DNA of 64,000 bases, from assembly GCA_002337055.1 (NCBI GenBank), contig DDFG01000004.1, forward strand, positions 62,001 to 126,000. The letters run 5' to 3'. Below, piece after piece: positions 26,432 to 35,288 of the stretch. Source of the DNA: Betaproteobacteria bacterium UBA1934 (GTDB taxonomy: Bacteria; Pseudomonadota; Gammaproteobacteria; Burkholderiales; Rhodocyclaceae). The position numbers and the translations under genes were made by a program. The notes under the pieces were generated by a model. The model was not told the DNA's origin, ran no database searches, and saw only the letters and a program-made list of their open reading frames with translations. The number at the start of each line of letters is the position of its first letter. Position 1 is the first letter of the stretch.

Positions 26432-27031
26432 TTACCAGCGCCGATCGGGCGACACATCGAGAAGAGGCTTCAAGCGGGCTGCCACGGCCTCACGCGCTCT
26501 GAAAATTCGAGAGCGCACGGTACCAATGGGACAGGCCATGATCTGGGCGATTTCTTCGTAGGAATGCCCTTCCAGCTCGCGCAACACAATGGCGGCGCGC
26601 AATTCCTCGGGGAGTTCGTCCATGGCAAGGCTGACGGTATCGCCAATCTGTTTCGACAGCAACAGGCTCTCGGGCGTGTTGATATCGCGCAGCTGCGTGG
26701 CATCCTCGAAGGATTCCGCCTCGTCGGCATCGTATTCGGTCGTGGTGGGCGCCCTGCGGCCCTGTGACACTAGATAGTTGTTAGCGGTATTAATGCCAAT
26801 TCGATAAAGCCAAGTGTAGAACGCACTGTCGCCGCGAAACGAAGGGAGCGCCCGGTATGCCTTAATAAAGGCCTCCTGCGCCACATCCTCCACTTCCGCC
26901 TGGTCGCGGATGAACCGCGACAACAAGCGACTCAGCTTGCGCTGATACTTGCTGACGAGTTGGTCGAAGGCCTGCTTATCGCCCGCCTGCGCCCGTTCGA
27001 CCAGCTTCTGGTCAATCTCGCGCTCGCTCAT
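26432..27031 (-). CDS. rpoE: RNA polymerase sigma factor RpoE (AlgU)
   Basis: A 199-residue ECF sigma factor for the envelope stress response. Region 2 has the DVAQEAFIKAYRAL and FYTWLYRIGINTANNYL strings, region 4 has ELPEELRAAIVLRELEG and the GTVRSRIFRAR recognition helix. ATG 27031 (MSEREIDQKLV) is the conserved start. Unlike the usual arrangement, no rseA or rseB follows; rseC begins 17 bases downstream. A TATACT (27073-27078, minus strand) could serve its promoter. Confidence 0.95.
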   Translation of the reverse strand: MSEREIDQKLVERAQAGDKQAFDQLVSKYQRKLSRLLSRFIRDQAEVEDVAQEAFIKAYRALPSFRGDSAFYTWLYRIGINTANNYLVSQGRRAPTTTEYDADEAESFEDATQLRDINTPESLLLSKQIGDTVSLAMDELPEELRAAIVLRELEGHSYEEIAQIMACPIGTVRSRIFRAREAVAARLKPLLDVSPDRRW

Positions 27032-27185
27032 GCCTGATAGTGATCCACAGTGATCGGAGTTGAAACGACGGGAGTATAGCTCAGTCGCCCCCAAAATGCG
27101 GGTTGCACGAAAATTCTTTATGGCGTTAACGGTATCCGACTGGCGGGCACGAGCCGCAAGCCCCGTCTCGGCGGCAAGGCGATGC

Positions 27186-27191
27186 TATACT
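27186..27191 (+). promoter_or_regulatory. Putative nadB -10 hexamer
   Basis: TATACT lies 27 bases before the nadB GTG start, leaving a leader of normal length with its own ribosome site. No strong -35 box at 16-18 bases. Confidence 0.4.
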
Positions 27192-27218
27192 CGACCGCCA
27201 TTCCTTGGAGAATCCGTC

Positions 27219-28790
27219 GTGACCCGGTATTTCGATGTACTTGTCATTGGCAGCGGTCTGGCCGGCCAATCCGCCGCCCTCAGGCTGGCGGATCATTGCC
27301 GTGTCGGGCTGGTCTGCAAACGCGGGCTGGAAGATAGCGCTTCGTCGTACGCACAGGGCGGGATCGCGGCGGTGCTCGACATTCAGGATTCTGTCGACGC
27401 ACATGTACAGGATACGCTGGTCGCCGGCGCCCACCTGAATGACCCGCAAGCGACGCGTTTCGTCATCGAAAATGGCCGTCGGGCCATCGACTGGTTGATC
27501 GAGCAGGGAGTGCCCTTCACCCGTGACGACGAGGGCTATCACCTGACCCGCGAGGGTGGTCACAGCGCTCGCCGGGTCATTCATGTCGCCGATGCAACCG
27601 GACAGGCCGTCCAGGAAACACTGATTCGCAAAGTGCGCGCGCACCCTGGCATCACGGTGCTGGAAAATCTGGTGGCGATCGATCTGATCACGGCCAGAAA
27701 GCTTGGCCAGCCGGGCAATCGGTGCTTCGGCGGGTACTTCTTCGATGTCGAAGAGAGTCGCGTCATCACCATCGGCGCGCCCAACACCCTGATCGCGACA
27801 GGCGGCGCGGGCAAGGTTTATCTCTACACCACCAATCCGGACACTTCCACCGGCGACGGCATCGCAATGGCCTGGCGCGCGGGCTGCCGTGTGGCGAATA
27901 TGGAATTCATCCAGTTTCATCCCACCTGTCTTTACCATCCGCAGGTGAAATCGTTCCTGATTTCCGAAGCTGTGCGAGGTGAAGGCGGTCTGCTGAAGTT
28001 GCCCGATGGCACGCGCTTCATGCCGGAACACGACCCACGCGAAGAACTTGCGCCGCGCGATATCGTGGCTCGCGCCATCGACTTCGAGATGAAGAAACGC
28101 GGTCTGGATTGCGTGTTTCTCGATATATCGCACAAGGGTGCCGATTTCATTCGAGGCCACTTCCCCAATATTTACGCGCGTTGTCTCGAACTCGGCATCG
28201 ACATCACTCAAGAGCCGATCCCGGTTGTTCCGGCCGCGCACTACACCTGCGGAGGCATCGTCAGCGATTTGCGCGGGCGCACCGATCTGGAGGGGCTGTA
28301 CGTTTCCGGCGAGGCATCCTGCACCGGCTTGCACGGCGCCAATCGGCTCGCCTCTAACTCGCTGCTCGAATGCCTGGTGTTCTCCGAGGCGGCCGCCAAG
28401 GACATGCTCGCGTCGCCAAAAGCAACCCTGCCTGACCTGCCGCCATGGGACGAGAGCCGCGTCACCGATGCCGACGAAGAGGTGGTGATCGCGCACAACT
28501 GGGACGAACTGCGACGCTTCATGTGGAGCTATGTCGGCATAGTTCGCACCAACAAGCGTCTGAAACGAGCACAGCATCGCATTCGTTTGCTGATGCGCGA
28601 AATCGAAGAGTTTTACGCCAGCTTCCGGGTCGGCAATGACCTGATCGAATTGCGTAATCTGGTTGCCACCGCTGATCTGATCGTGCGCTGCGCGATGCGG
28701 CGAAAGGAAAGCCGGGGGCTGCATTTCAGCCGGGATTATCCGGACATGGCACCCGTAGCGCGCGACACCGTGCTCAGAGGTCGACGCTAG
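27219..28790 (+). CDS. nadB: L-aspartate oxidase NadB
   Basis: A 523-residue flavoprotein that oxidises aspartate to iminoaspartate, the first step of NAD synthesis. The FAD-binding motif is VIGSGLAGQSAALRLA. Other signatures are SSYAQGGIAAV, MEFIQFHPT, and the ASCTGLHGANRLASNSLLE string near the C-terminal part. The start is a GTG after TTGGAGAA; the earlier ATG at 27060 lies before the promoter. Divergent from rpoE. Its last 17 bases overlap the convergent ygfX-like gene. Confidence 0.95.
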   Translation: MTRYFDVLVIGSGLAGQSAALRLADHCRVGLVCKRGLEDSASSYAQGGIAAVLDIQDSVDAHVQDTLVAGAHLNDPQATRFVIENGRRAIDWLIEQGVPFTRDDEGYHLTREGGHSARRVIHVADATGQAVQETLIRKVRAHPGITVLENLVAIDLITARKLGQPGNRCFGGYFFDVEESRVITIGAPNTLIATGGAGKVYLYTTNPDTSTGDGIAMAWRAGCRVANMEFIQFHPTCLYHPQVKSFLISEAVRGEGGLLKLPDGTRFMPEHDPREELAPRDIVARAIDFEMKKRGLDCVFLDISHKGADFIRGHFPNIYARCLELGIDITQEPIPVVPAAHYTCGGIVSDLRGRTDLEGLYVSGEASCTGLHGANRLASNSLLECLVFSEAAAKDMLASPKATLPDLPPWDESRVTDADEEVVIAHNWDELRRFMWSYVGIVRTNKRLKRAQHRIRLLMREIEEFYASFRVGNDLIELRNLVATADLIVRCAMRRKESRGLHFSRDYPDMAPVARDTVLRGRR

Positions 28791-29271
28791 CGCCGGCATC
28801 TTGGCGGCCGGCCAGCCAGTTCAGCCAGATTCTGAGGCGCCGGCGATCATCGGGTGCGGCGCTATCCGGGGCGATCACCACAGTCGCCCGTCGCCCTCCG
28901 CATAGCAAGGGCATCACGATCAGCGCGGGATGCACACGTGCGCCGGGCAGCAACCGGCACTCGACAAATTCCGCGCCGGCTAGTCGCGCGTGGAGTTCGC
29001 CTTTCGTTCCAAGCCGTACCGCCTCGATATCCAGTCGGCGCCAGCGGAACACAGCCCAACCCAGCGAGGCCAGCACACACGCCGCCATGAGATCTCGCCA
29101 TGGCCAATCTGGCCAGACCACGGCGAGGAGCGCGGCGCCATGCGCGACCAAATTTCCCGCGAACATGATGAACGAACGGCGCAGTCCGACCGTAATCGGA
29201 AACTGCGCCGTCTCGCCCGCAAGGGCAGGCTCAGATACGCTTGAAGACGATTGAACCGTTGGTGCCTCCAA
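28774..29271 (-). CDS. YgfX/CptA-like inner-membrane protein
   Basis: A small protein (up to 165 residues) with two closely spaced membrane segments (about 33-52 and 57-75) and a short soluble domain ending RRRLRIWLNWL. This layout resembles the YgfX family, proposed to act on cytoskeletal proteins as CptA in E. coli, but I recognise it only by shape and a few residues. The longest frame starts 41 bases inside fabF; an internal ATG at 29166 would remove the first segment, so the overlapping start or a start soon after the fabF stop is preferred. Confidence 0.55.
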   Translation of the reverse strand: MEAPTVQSSSSVSEPALAGETAQFPITVGLRRSFIMFAGNLVAHGAALLAVVWPDWPWRDLMAACVLASLGWAVFRWRRLDIEAVRLGTKGELHARLAGAEFVECRLLPGARVHPALIVMPLLCGGRRATVVIAPDSAAPDDRRRLRIWLNWLAGRQDAGASVDL

Positions 29272-30466
29272 AGCCGAAGTTGTTCTTCAGCGCGAAATCG
29301 ATCTTCATCTCCCGCGCCGTGTTGGCACAGTAGTCCAGATCGCATTCGGGATCCTGATTGACGATGTTGATGGTCGGCGGCGAAATCTGGTGATGCAGTG
29401 CCAGCACCGTCGCCGCCGATTCCAGCCCGCCTGCGCCGCCCAACAGGTGGCCGGTCATCGATTTGGTGGAATTGATTACCACGCTGCGCGCCGCATCGCC
29501 GAACGCGAGCTTGATGGCATCGGTCTCGTTCTTGTCGCCCAAAGGCGTCGAAGTGCCGTGCGCGTTGACATACTGAATCTGGTCAGGATTGACGCCCGCA
29601 TTTGCCATGGCTGCGAGCATCGAGCGGCGCGGACCATCGGTATCGGGGGCGGTAATGTGGTAAGCGTCGCCGCTCATGCCAAAACCAGCCAGTTCCGCGT
29701 AAATCTTGGCGCCGCGCTTTTTGGCGTGTTCGTATTCTTCCAGCACCAGCACACCGGCGCCCTCGCCCAGCACAAAACCGTCGCGATCCTTGTCCCAAGG
29801 GCGACTGGCTGTCGCCGGGTCGTCATTGCGGGTAGAAAGCGCGCGGGCGGCGCAAAAACCGCCAAGACCCAACGGAGACATCGTCGACTCGGCACCACCG
29901 GCGACCATGACATCGGCGTCTCCGTATTCGATCATCCGCGCGCCGAAGCCGATCGAATGCAGCCCGGTCGTGCACGCGGTCACCACGGCGATATTCGGCC
30001 CCTTAAATCCGTAGATGATCGACAGATTGCCGGAGATCATATTGATGATCGAACCGGGTACAAAGAAAGGCGAAATCTTGCGCGGGCCGCTGGCCATGTA
30101 ATCGCGGTAGGTTTCTTCGATCAGCGGCAAGCCGCCGATGCCGGAACTGATGTTGACCCCGATACGGGTTGGATCGACCCCGTGTTCGCCGTCCAGCCCT
30201 GCATCGCGCACGGCCTGGATGCCGGCAGCCAGCCCGAAGTGGATGAAAGCGTCGCTGCGGCGCGCTTCTTTCGGCGAAATATAGGCGCCGATATCGAAAT
30301 TCTTGACCTCACCGGCAATCTGCGAGGAAAAGGTCGAGGCGTCGAATCGCGTAATCCGGGCAATGCCCGAACGACCGGCGACCAGGTTCTGCCATGCCTC
30401 TTCGACCGTGTTGCCGACCGGAGAGACGATCCCCAGACCGGTAATGACTATTCTGCGACGTGCCAT
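29231..30466 (-). CDS. fabF: Beta-ketoacyl-ACP synthase II FabF
   Basis: A 411-residue condensing enzyme that elongates acyl chains. The Cys-His-His triad is visible in VTACTTGLHS, NAHGTSTPLGD and KSMTGHLLGGAGG. ATG 30466 follows GGAGAG; the earlier in-frame start at 30493 is less likely. It is separated from acpP by a strong hairpin that could lower its expression. Confidence 0.97.
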   Translation of the reverse strand: MARRRIVITGLGIVSPVGNTVEEAWQNLVAGRSGIARITRFDASTFSSQIAGEVKNFDIGAYISPKEARRSDAFIHFGLAAGIQAVRDAGLDGEHGVDPTRIGVNISSGIGGLPLIEETYRDYMASGPRKISPFFVPGSIINMISGNLSIIYGFKGPNIAVVTACTTGLHSIGFGARMIEYGDADVMVAGGAESTMSPLGLGGFCAARALSTRNDDPATASRPWDKDRDGFVLGEGAGVLVLEEYEHAKKRGAKIYAELAGFGMSGDAYHITAPDTDGPRRSMLAAMANAGVNPDQIQYVNAHGTSTPLGDKNETDAIKLAFGDAARSVVINSTKSMTGHLLGGAGGLESAATVLALHHQISPPTINIVNQDPECDLDYCANTAREMKIDFALKNNFGFGGTNGSIVFKRI

Positions 30467-30482
30467 AGCGCTCTCCGTCGTC

Positions 30483-30518
30483 AATAAAGCCAAGGCCGGC
30501 TAGAAAGCCGGCCTTGGC
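30483..30518 (-). terminator. Intrinsic terminator or attenuator between acpP and fabF
   Basis: A perfect 12-base inverted repeat (30489-30500 with 30507-30518, six-base loop) is followed on the minus strand by TTTATT. The stem is very stable but the U-run is short and interrupted, so partial termination is likely. This would give more acpP than fabF transcript. Confidence 0.75.
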
Positions 30519-30536
30519 GGTAGAAACCAGGATGGA

Positions 30537-30773
30537 TTACTTCTTGTGGGCGACGATGTAGTCGATCGCCTGTTGCACCGTGGTGATTTTTTCGGCATCT
30601 TCGTCGGGAATTTCGCACTCGAATTCCTCTTCCAGCGCCATCACCAGTTCGACGGTGTCCAGAGAGTCCGCGCCCAGGTCGTCGACAAAAGAGGATTCGT
30701 TCTTGATGTCGGCCTCGTTGACACCGAGTTGCTCGGCCACGATCTTGCGGACGCGTTCTACGATGTTATCCAT
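30537..30773 (-). CDS. acpP: Acyl carrier protein
   Basis: A 78-residue acidic four-helix protein that carries growing acyl chains. The phosphopantetheine serine is in GADSLDTVEL. The ATG is preceded by GGAAGGAGC. It sits between fabG and fabF, the common order. Confidence 0.98.
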   Translation of the reverse strand: MDNIVERVRKIVAEQLGVNEADIKNESSFVDDLGADSLDTVELVMALEEEFECEIPDEDAEKITTVQQAIDYIVAHKK

Positions 30774-30845
30774 TGAAAAAGCTCCTTCCCTCTAGGGAGA
30801 TATGAAAAACGTTCGGATTCTACCAAAAGGCGACGCCTTCGTGTA

Positions 30846-31589
30846 TTAATCCATGAACATGCCGCCATTCACATGAATGGTCGACCCGGTAATATAAGCG
30901 GCAGCCGGCGAGGCCAAGAAGACGATGGCAGCCGCCACGTCCTGCGGCGAACCTGCCCGGCCAAGCGGGATATTGGCTAGCATGGCCTCGCGGTGTTTGT
31001 CTTCGAGCGACTGTGTCATCGCGGTATCGATGAAGCCCGGCGCCACGCAGTTTACTGTGATGTTGCGCGCACCAAGTTCGCGCGCCAGCGCCCGGCTCAT
31101 GCCGCTGACACCGGCCTTGGCAGCGCAATAGTTGGCCTGGCCCGCGTTGCCTGCGTGCCCGACCACCGACGTAATGTTGATGATGCGGCCAGCGCGCGCC
31201 TTCATCATGCCACGCATGACCGCACGCGACATGCGGAAAACCGCCTTCAGGTTGGTCTCGATGACCGCGTCGAACTCTTCGTCCTTCATACGCATCGCTA
31301 GCGTGTCGCGGGTAATGCCGGCGTTATTGACCAGCACGCTGACGCCACCGTATTCCTTTTCGATTAGGGCGATCCCGGCATCGATCTGTTCGCCATCGCG
31401 TACATCCATGACGATACCGCATCCGGGCAAGCCTGCCTCAGCCAGCGCAGCGGTGATCTTTCCAGCACCTTCCTCGTTCATCGCGGTACCGATCACCGTT
31501 GCACCATTACGGGCCAATTCGAGCATCGTGGCAAAACCAATTCCTTGCGCGGCACCGGTGATCAGGACAATTTGACCTTGCAGAACCAT
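30846..31589 (-). CDS. fabG: 3-oxoacyl-ACP reductase FabG
   Basis: A 247-residue short-chain dehydrogenase that reduces beta-ketoacyl-ACP with NADPH. The cofactor motif is TGAAQGIG, followed by NNAGITRD; the catalytic residues are the serine in NITSVVG and the tyrosine and lysine of YCAAK. It begins three bases after fabD. Confidence 0.96.
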   Translation of the reverse strand: MVLQGQIVLITGAAQGIGFATMLELARNGATVIGTAMNEEGAGKITAALAEAGLPGCGIVMDVRDGEQIDAGIALIEKEYGGVSVLVNNAGITRDTLAMRMKDEEFDAVIETNLKAVFRMSRAVMRGMMKARAGRIINITSVVGHAGNAGQANYCAAKAGVSGMSRALARELGARNITVNCVAPGFIDTAMTQSLEDKHREAMLANIPLGRAGSPQDVAAAIVFLASPAAAYITGSTIHVNGGMFMD

Positions 31590-31592
31590 GAC

Positions 31593-32519
31593 TTACTCCA
31601 ACGTGAGATTGGCTTCGATGGCGGCGGCATCGGCCAACGCCACACCGGAAACGCCATCGGCGCATCGCTTCGCAAGACCTGCCAGCACCTTGCCCGGGCC
31701 GCATTCGGCGACCGTAGCAACGCCCATCCCGGCCATTTTCTGGATCGTCTCGACCCAACGCACCGGATTGTAGGCTTGCCGTACGAGCGCGTCCTTGATG
31801 CGAACCGGATCGTTTTCGATGGCGACATCGACATTGTTGATGACTGGGATGACTGGCGCCGAGAAAGCGATTTCCGCCAGCCGCACCGCCAGTTTGTCCG
31901 CTGCCGGCTTCAGCAGCGAGGAATGAAAAGGCGCCGACACCGGGAGCGCTTTGGCTAATTTGGCGCCACGCGCCTTGCACGCCGCCATGGCGCGCTCGAC
32001 GGCTTCCCTGTGACCGGCGATGACCACCTGCCCGGTCGCATTGAAATTGACCGCCTCGACTACCTGCCCTTGCGCCGCTTCGCGACAACCGGCGAGCACT
32101 CCTTCGTCGTCGATGCCCATGATCGCCGCCATGCCGCCCGTGCCGAGCGGAACGGCTTCCTGCATCGCGCTGGCGCGCAGGCGCACCAGCGGAACCGCAT
32201 CCCGGAACGAAATCACGCCCGCCGCAACCAGCGCGGAGTATTCGCCCAGACTGTGTCCGGCCAAAATTGTCGGCTGACTGCCGCCTTTTTCCTGCCACAG
32301 GCGCCACGCAGCAATCGCTGCGGTCAGCATGATCGGCTGGGTATTCACGGTTTGCGCAAGCGCTTCGGCGGGTCCATCTGCCACCATCTGCCAGAGATCT
32401 TGGCCGAGCGCGGCGGAAGCCTCGTCGAATGTCGCGCGCACGATACCCTCCTCGCCATAGGCGGCCATCATGCCGACGCTTTGCGAGCCCTGGCCGGGAA
32501 ATACGAATGCAAATGCCAT
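31593..32519 (-). CDS. fabD: Malonyl-CoA:ACP transacylase FabD
   Basis: A 308-residue enzyme that moves malonyl from CoA to ACP. It starts MAFAFVFPGQGSQSVGM, the nucleophile serine is in GHSLGEYSAL, and the catalytic histidine is in SAPFHSSLL. The ATG at 32519 follows a GGGAGAG ribosome site; a TTG one codon earlier is not needed. Confidence 0.96.
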   Translation of the reverse strand: MAFAFVFPGQGSQSVGMMAAYGEEGIVRATFDEASAALGQDLWQMVADGPAEALAQTVNTQPIMLTAAIAAWRLWQEKGGSQPTILAGHSLGEYSALVAAGVISFRDAVPLVRLRASAMQEAVPLGTGGMAAIMGIDDEGVLAGCREAAQGQVVEAVNFNATGQVVIAGHREAVERAMAACKARGAKLAKALPVSAPFHSSLLKPAADKLAVRLAEIAFSAPVIPVINNVDVAIENDPVRIKDALVRQAYNPVRWVETIQKMAGMGVATVAECGPGKVLAGLAKRCADGVSGVALADAAAIEANLTLE

Positions 32520-32536
32520 CAAATCTCTCCCTCGTA

Positions 32537-33499
32537 TCAGAAACGGAGCAGCACGGCGCCCCAGGTGAAGCCACCGCCGACACCCACCAGAATGGCCTTC
32601 TGGCCGGGCCGAATCCGGCCGTCACGCATCGCCGCATCCATGGCCAGCGGGATCGAGGCCGCCGACGTATTGCCGTGGGCATCCACCGTCACCACAACCT
32701 GATCGGACCGCATGCCCAGTTTCTTGCCCACGAATTCGATGATGCGAACATTGGCCTGATGCGGGATCAGCCAGTCGATCTCGTCCATCGAGATGCCTGC
32801 GGTGTCGCAGGTTTGCTGCGCGATGCTGGGCAGAACGCTGACCGCGAACTTGAAAACGGCCTGACCGTCCATGCGCAAAAACGGATCGCCGGTCACCTGA
32901 CCATCGGCAACCTGCCCCGGCACATTCAGAATGGCGTTCTTGCTGCCGTCTGCATGGATGGCCGAAGCCAGCAGGCCGGGATATTCGGCCGCCTCGAGAA
33001 TGACTGCACCGGCACCGTCGCCAAACAGGACGCAGGTATTGCGATCGCTCCAGTCCAAAATGCGCGAAAACACCTCGGCCCCCACCACAAGCACCTTGCG
33101 GTGGCTGCCCGAACGAATGAATTTCTCGGCAACCGAGAGTGCATAAACAAAACCGGAACAGACGGCTTGGAGATCGAATGCTGCCGCGCCAACGTTGCCG
33201 AGCTTGGCTTGCAGAATGGTCGCCGTGCTGGGGAAAATCATGTCGGGTGTCGACGTGGCGACGATGATCAGATCCAGATCGGCCGCTGTGATGCCCGCCA
33301 TTGTCATCGCCCGCCGGGAGGCTTCTACCGCGAGGTCGCTGGCCATGGTGCCGGCCTCGGCCAGATAACGGGTGCGAATGCCGGTACGCGAGACGATCCA
33401 CTCGTCGCTGGTATCAACCCCACGATCAATCAGATCCTGATTGGTGACCGGGTCGCCCGGCAGATAACTGCCAATACCGGCAATGCGCGCAAATGTCAC
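32537..33499 (-). CDS. fabH: Beta-ketoacyl-ACP synthase III FabH
   Basis: A 320-residue enzyme that starts fatty acid synthesis from acetyl-CoA and malonyl-ACP. The catalytic cysteine is in AVCSGFVYAL, the histidine in PHQANVRI and the asparagine in HGNTSAASI. The gene overlaps plsX by four bases. Confidence 0.97.
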   Translation of the reverse strand: MTFARIAGIGSYLPGDPVTNQDLIDRGVDTSDEWIVSRTGIRTRYLAEAGTMASDLAVEASRRAMTMAGITAADLDLIIVATSTPDMIFPSTATILQAKLGNVGAAAFDLQAVCSGFVYALSVAEKFIRSGSHRKVLVVGAEVFSRILDWSDRNTCVLFGDGAGAVILEAAEYPGLLASAIHADGSKNAILNVPGQVADGQVTGDPFLRMDGQAVFKFAVSVLPSIAQQTCDTAGISMDEIDWLIPHQANVRIIEFVGKKLGMRSDQVVVTVDAHGNTSAASIPLAMDAAMRDGRIRPGQKAILVGVGGGFTWGAVLLRF

Positions 33500-34524
33500 G
33501 GAGTTCCCTCGTCGGTAACGGGTTGTGGGTGCATGGACGCCATGCGCTGGGCGATACGTTCGACCACCCGGTTGCTGGCCGCCTCGTAGGCACGTTCAAC
33601 GGCCTTCCCGAATGCAAAGCGGTCGGCCGAGCCATGGCTCTTCACGGAAATGCCGCGCAGGCCGAGCAGCAAGGCGCCATTGTATTGGCGATGGTCAATG
33701 CGACGCTTGAAATGCGACAGCACCGGCCAGGCGATCACGGCCGCCAGCTTGGTCAGCAGATTGCGACCGAATTCTTCCTTGATCCCCCGTCCCAGCATTT
33801 GAGCCACACCCTCGGCTGCCTTCAGGGCGACGTTGCCGACAAAGCCATCGCAGACGACGACATCCGCTTCGCCCTTGAAAATGCCATCGCCTTCGACGTT
33901 GCCGATGAAGTTCAGGTCTGAAGCCGCCAGCAATTCCGCCGCCGCCTTGACGACCTCGTTGCCTTTGATGTCTTCCTCGCCAATGTTCAACAAACCTACC
34001 GAGGGATTGTCTTTGTGGTCCAGCGCGGCCGCCATCATCGCACCCATGATGCCAAACTGGAGCAGGTGCTCCGGCAGGCAATCGACGTTCGCGCCCAGAT
34101 CGAGCATGTAGGTGTGACCATGGAACGTGGGCAATTGCGGGCAAATCGCGGGCCGGTCGATACCAGGCAGCATCTTCAGCACAAAGCGCGAAGTCGCCAT
34201 CAATGCGCCGGTATTGCCGGCCGACACCGACGCGTCGGCCTCGCCTTCCTTGACCAGGTTGAGCGCCACCCGCATTGAAGAATCTTTCTTGTTCTTCAAC
34301 GCCAATGCGGGCGCCTCGTGCATTTCAACCACCTGCGTGGCGTGCACGATGCGCAACCGGTCGCTCTCACGTCCGCCGGGCAAATGAGGCCGAATCTGTT
34401 CTTCCAGACCAACCAGAATCAGGGAGGCTTCCCGATGCTGCTCGAGAAACGTACACGCAGCGGGCACCGTCACGGATGGCCCGTGGTCCCCGCCCATGCA
34501 ATCGATGGCGACGCGAATATTCAT
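33496..34524 (-). CDS. plsX: Phosphate acyltransferase PlsX
   Basis: A 342-residue enzyme converting acyl-ACP to acyl phosphate for phospholipid synthesis. Recognised by the N-terminal VAIDCMGGDHGPSVTVPAA, SAGNTGALMA and DGFVGNVALKA segments. The start codon follows a predicted terminator's U-run by two bases, with no Shine-Dalgarno. It heads the fabHDG part of the cluster. Confidence 0.95.
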   Translation of the reverse strand: MNIRVAIDCMGGDHGPSVTVPAACTFLEQHREASLILVGLEEQIRPHLPGGRESDRLRIVHATQVVEMHEAPALALKNKKDSSMRVALNLVKEGEADASVSAGNTGALMATSRFVLKMLPGIDRPAICPQLPTFHGHTYMLDLGANVDCLPEHLLQFGIMGAMMAAALDHKDNPSVGLLNIGEEDIKGNEVVKAAAELLAASDLNFIGNVEGDGIFKGEADVVVCDGFVGNVALKAAEGVAQMLGRGIKEEFGRNLLTKLAAVIAWPVLSHFKRRIDHRQYNGALLLGLRGISVKSHGSADRFAFGKAVERAYEAASNRVVERIAQRMASMHPQPVTDEGTP

Positions 34525-34526
34525 GG

Positions 34527-34572
34527 TAAAAGAAAAGGCAGGCTACCCGGACTTGCCGGGCCTTCCTGCCTT
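34527..34572 (-). terminator. Intrinsic terminator after rpmF, abutting plsX
   Basis: On the minus strand an eight-base stem (AAGGCAGG with CCTGCCTT) encloses a second CCCGG/CCGGG helix and is followed by TTTTCTTTTA. It would end yceD-rpmF transcripts. The U-run ends about two bases before the plsX ATG. Confidence 0.8.
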
Positions 34573-34583
34573 GTTCTGGCGAA

Positions 34584-34763
34584 TTACTCGCCCTTGCCCT
34601 TCATCACCTTCTTGCCGCGATACACACCGGACGGCGACACATGGTGGCGCAGGTGAGTTTCGCCGGTGGTCGGTTCGACCGCCAGCGGCGGGTTGGTCAG
34701 AAAGTCATGGGCGCGGTGCATGCCACGCTTGGACGGGGATTTCTTGTTCTGTTGAACGGCCAT
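34584..34763 (-). CDS. rpmF: 50S ribosomal protein L32
   Basis: A 59-residue basic protein read on the minus strand: MAVQQNKKSPSKRGMHRAHD at the start and YRGKKVMKGKGE at the end, typical of L32. It is too short for a simple ORF cut-off. AGGAG lies about nine bases before the ATG. It sits between yceD and plsX, its conserved position. Confidence 0.97.
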   Translation of the reverse strand: MAVQQNKKSPSKRGMHRAHDFLTNPPLAVEPTTGETHLRHHVSPSGVYRGKKVMKGKGE

Positions 34764-34784
34764 CTCATGTACTCCTAAAAAATA

Positions 34785-35279
34785 TCAATTCAGCTTGCCC
34801 TTCAATGACGACAACGCAGCAAACGGAGCGATCCGTTCGCCGGCTTCCGCCTCGCCGGGCAAGCCACATTTTTCGTGCCGCGGCACCACCGGCAGGGCCA
34901 GGAGGATTTCGTCCTCGATCAAGACCGCCATATCCAGCGCACCCGCCACCGGCAGAAAATCCCGGCTGTCGTCTTCCAGCTCGTCCTGCGTCAGATCAGT
35001 ACCTTCCGGCACCAATTCCAGCAGGCTGTCGATAGCCAGCGCAAAAGGCACGGCAGCCAGACAGCGCTGGCAGGCCAGCGGCAATCCGCCTGCCACCTGC
35101 ACCCTCAATTGCGCCTGACCGCGCTCACCCTTGCAGCCTGTCACTTGGTAAGCCACCTCGCCCGACACTTCCACCAGCACATCATGCAGACGCGGCAAAG
35201 CGGAAACCGGCAGGGTTCCTTCCAGTACGTCGCCCTCCCGGGCAAACGCAAAGCTATCGATCACAAGCGGTTGCGACAT
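34785..35279 (-). CDS. yceD: YceD/DUF177 family protein
   Basis: A 164-residue protein of the family linked to 23S rRNA accumulation. It has the CxxC pair in LACQRC, the acidic DLTQDELEDDSRDFLP stretch, ILLALPVVPRHE, and a further cysteine in KCGLPG. It is the first gene of the rpmF-plsX-fab cluster. A strong promoter lies so close that the transcript would be nearly leaderless. Confidence 0.93.
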   Translation of the reverse strand: MSQPLVIDSFAFAREGDVLEGTLPVSALPRLHDVLVEVSGEVAYQVTGCKGERGQAQLRVQVAGGLPLACQRCLAAVPFALAIDSLLELVPEGTDLTQDELEDDSRDFLPVAGALDMAVLIEDEILLALPVVPRHEKCGLPGEAEAGERIAPFAALSSLKGKLN

Positions 35280-35288
35280 AAACGGGCA

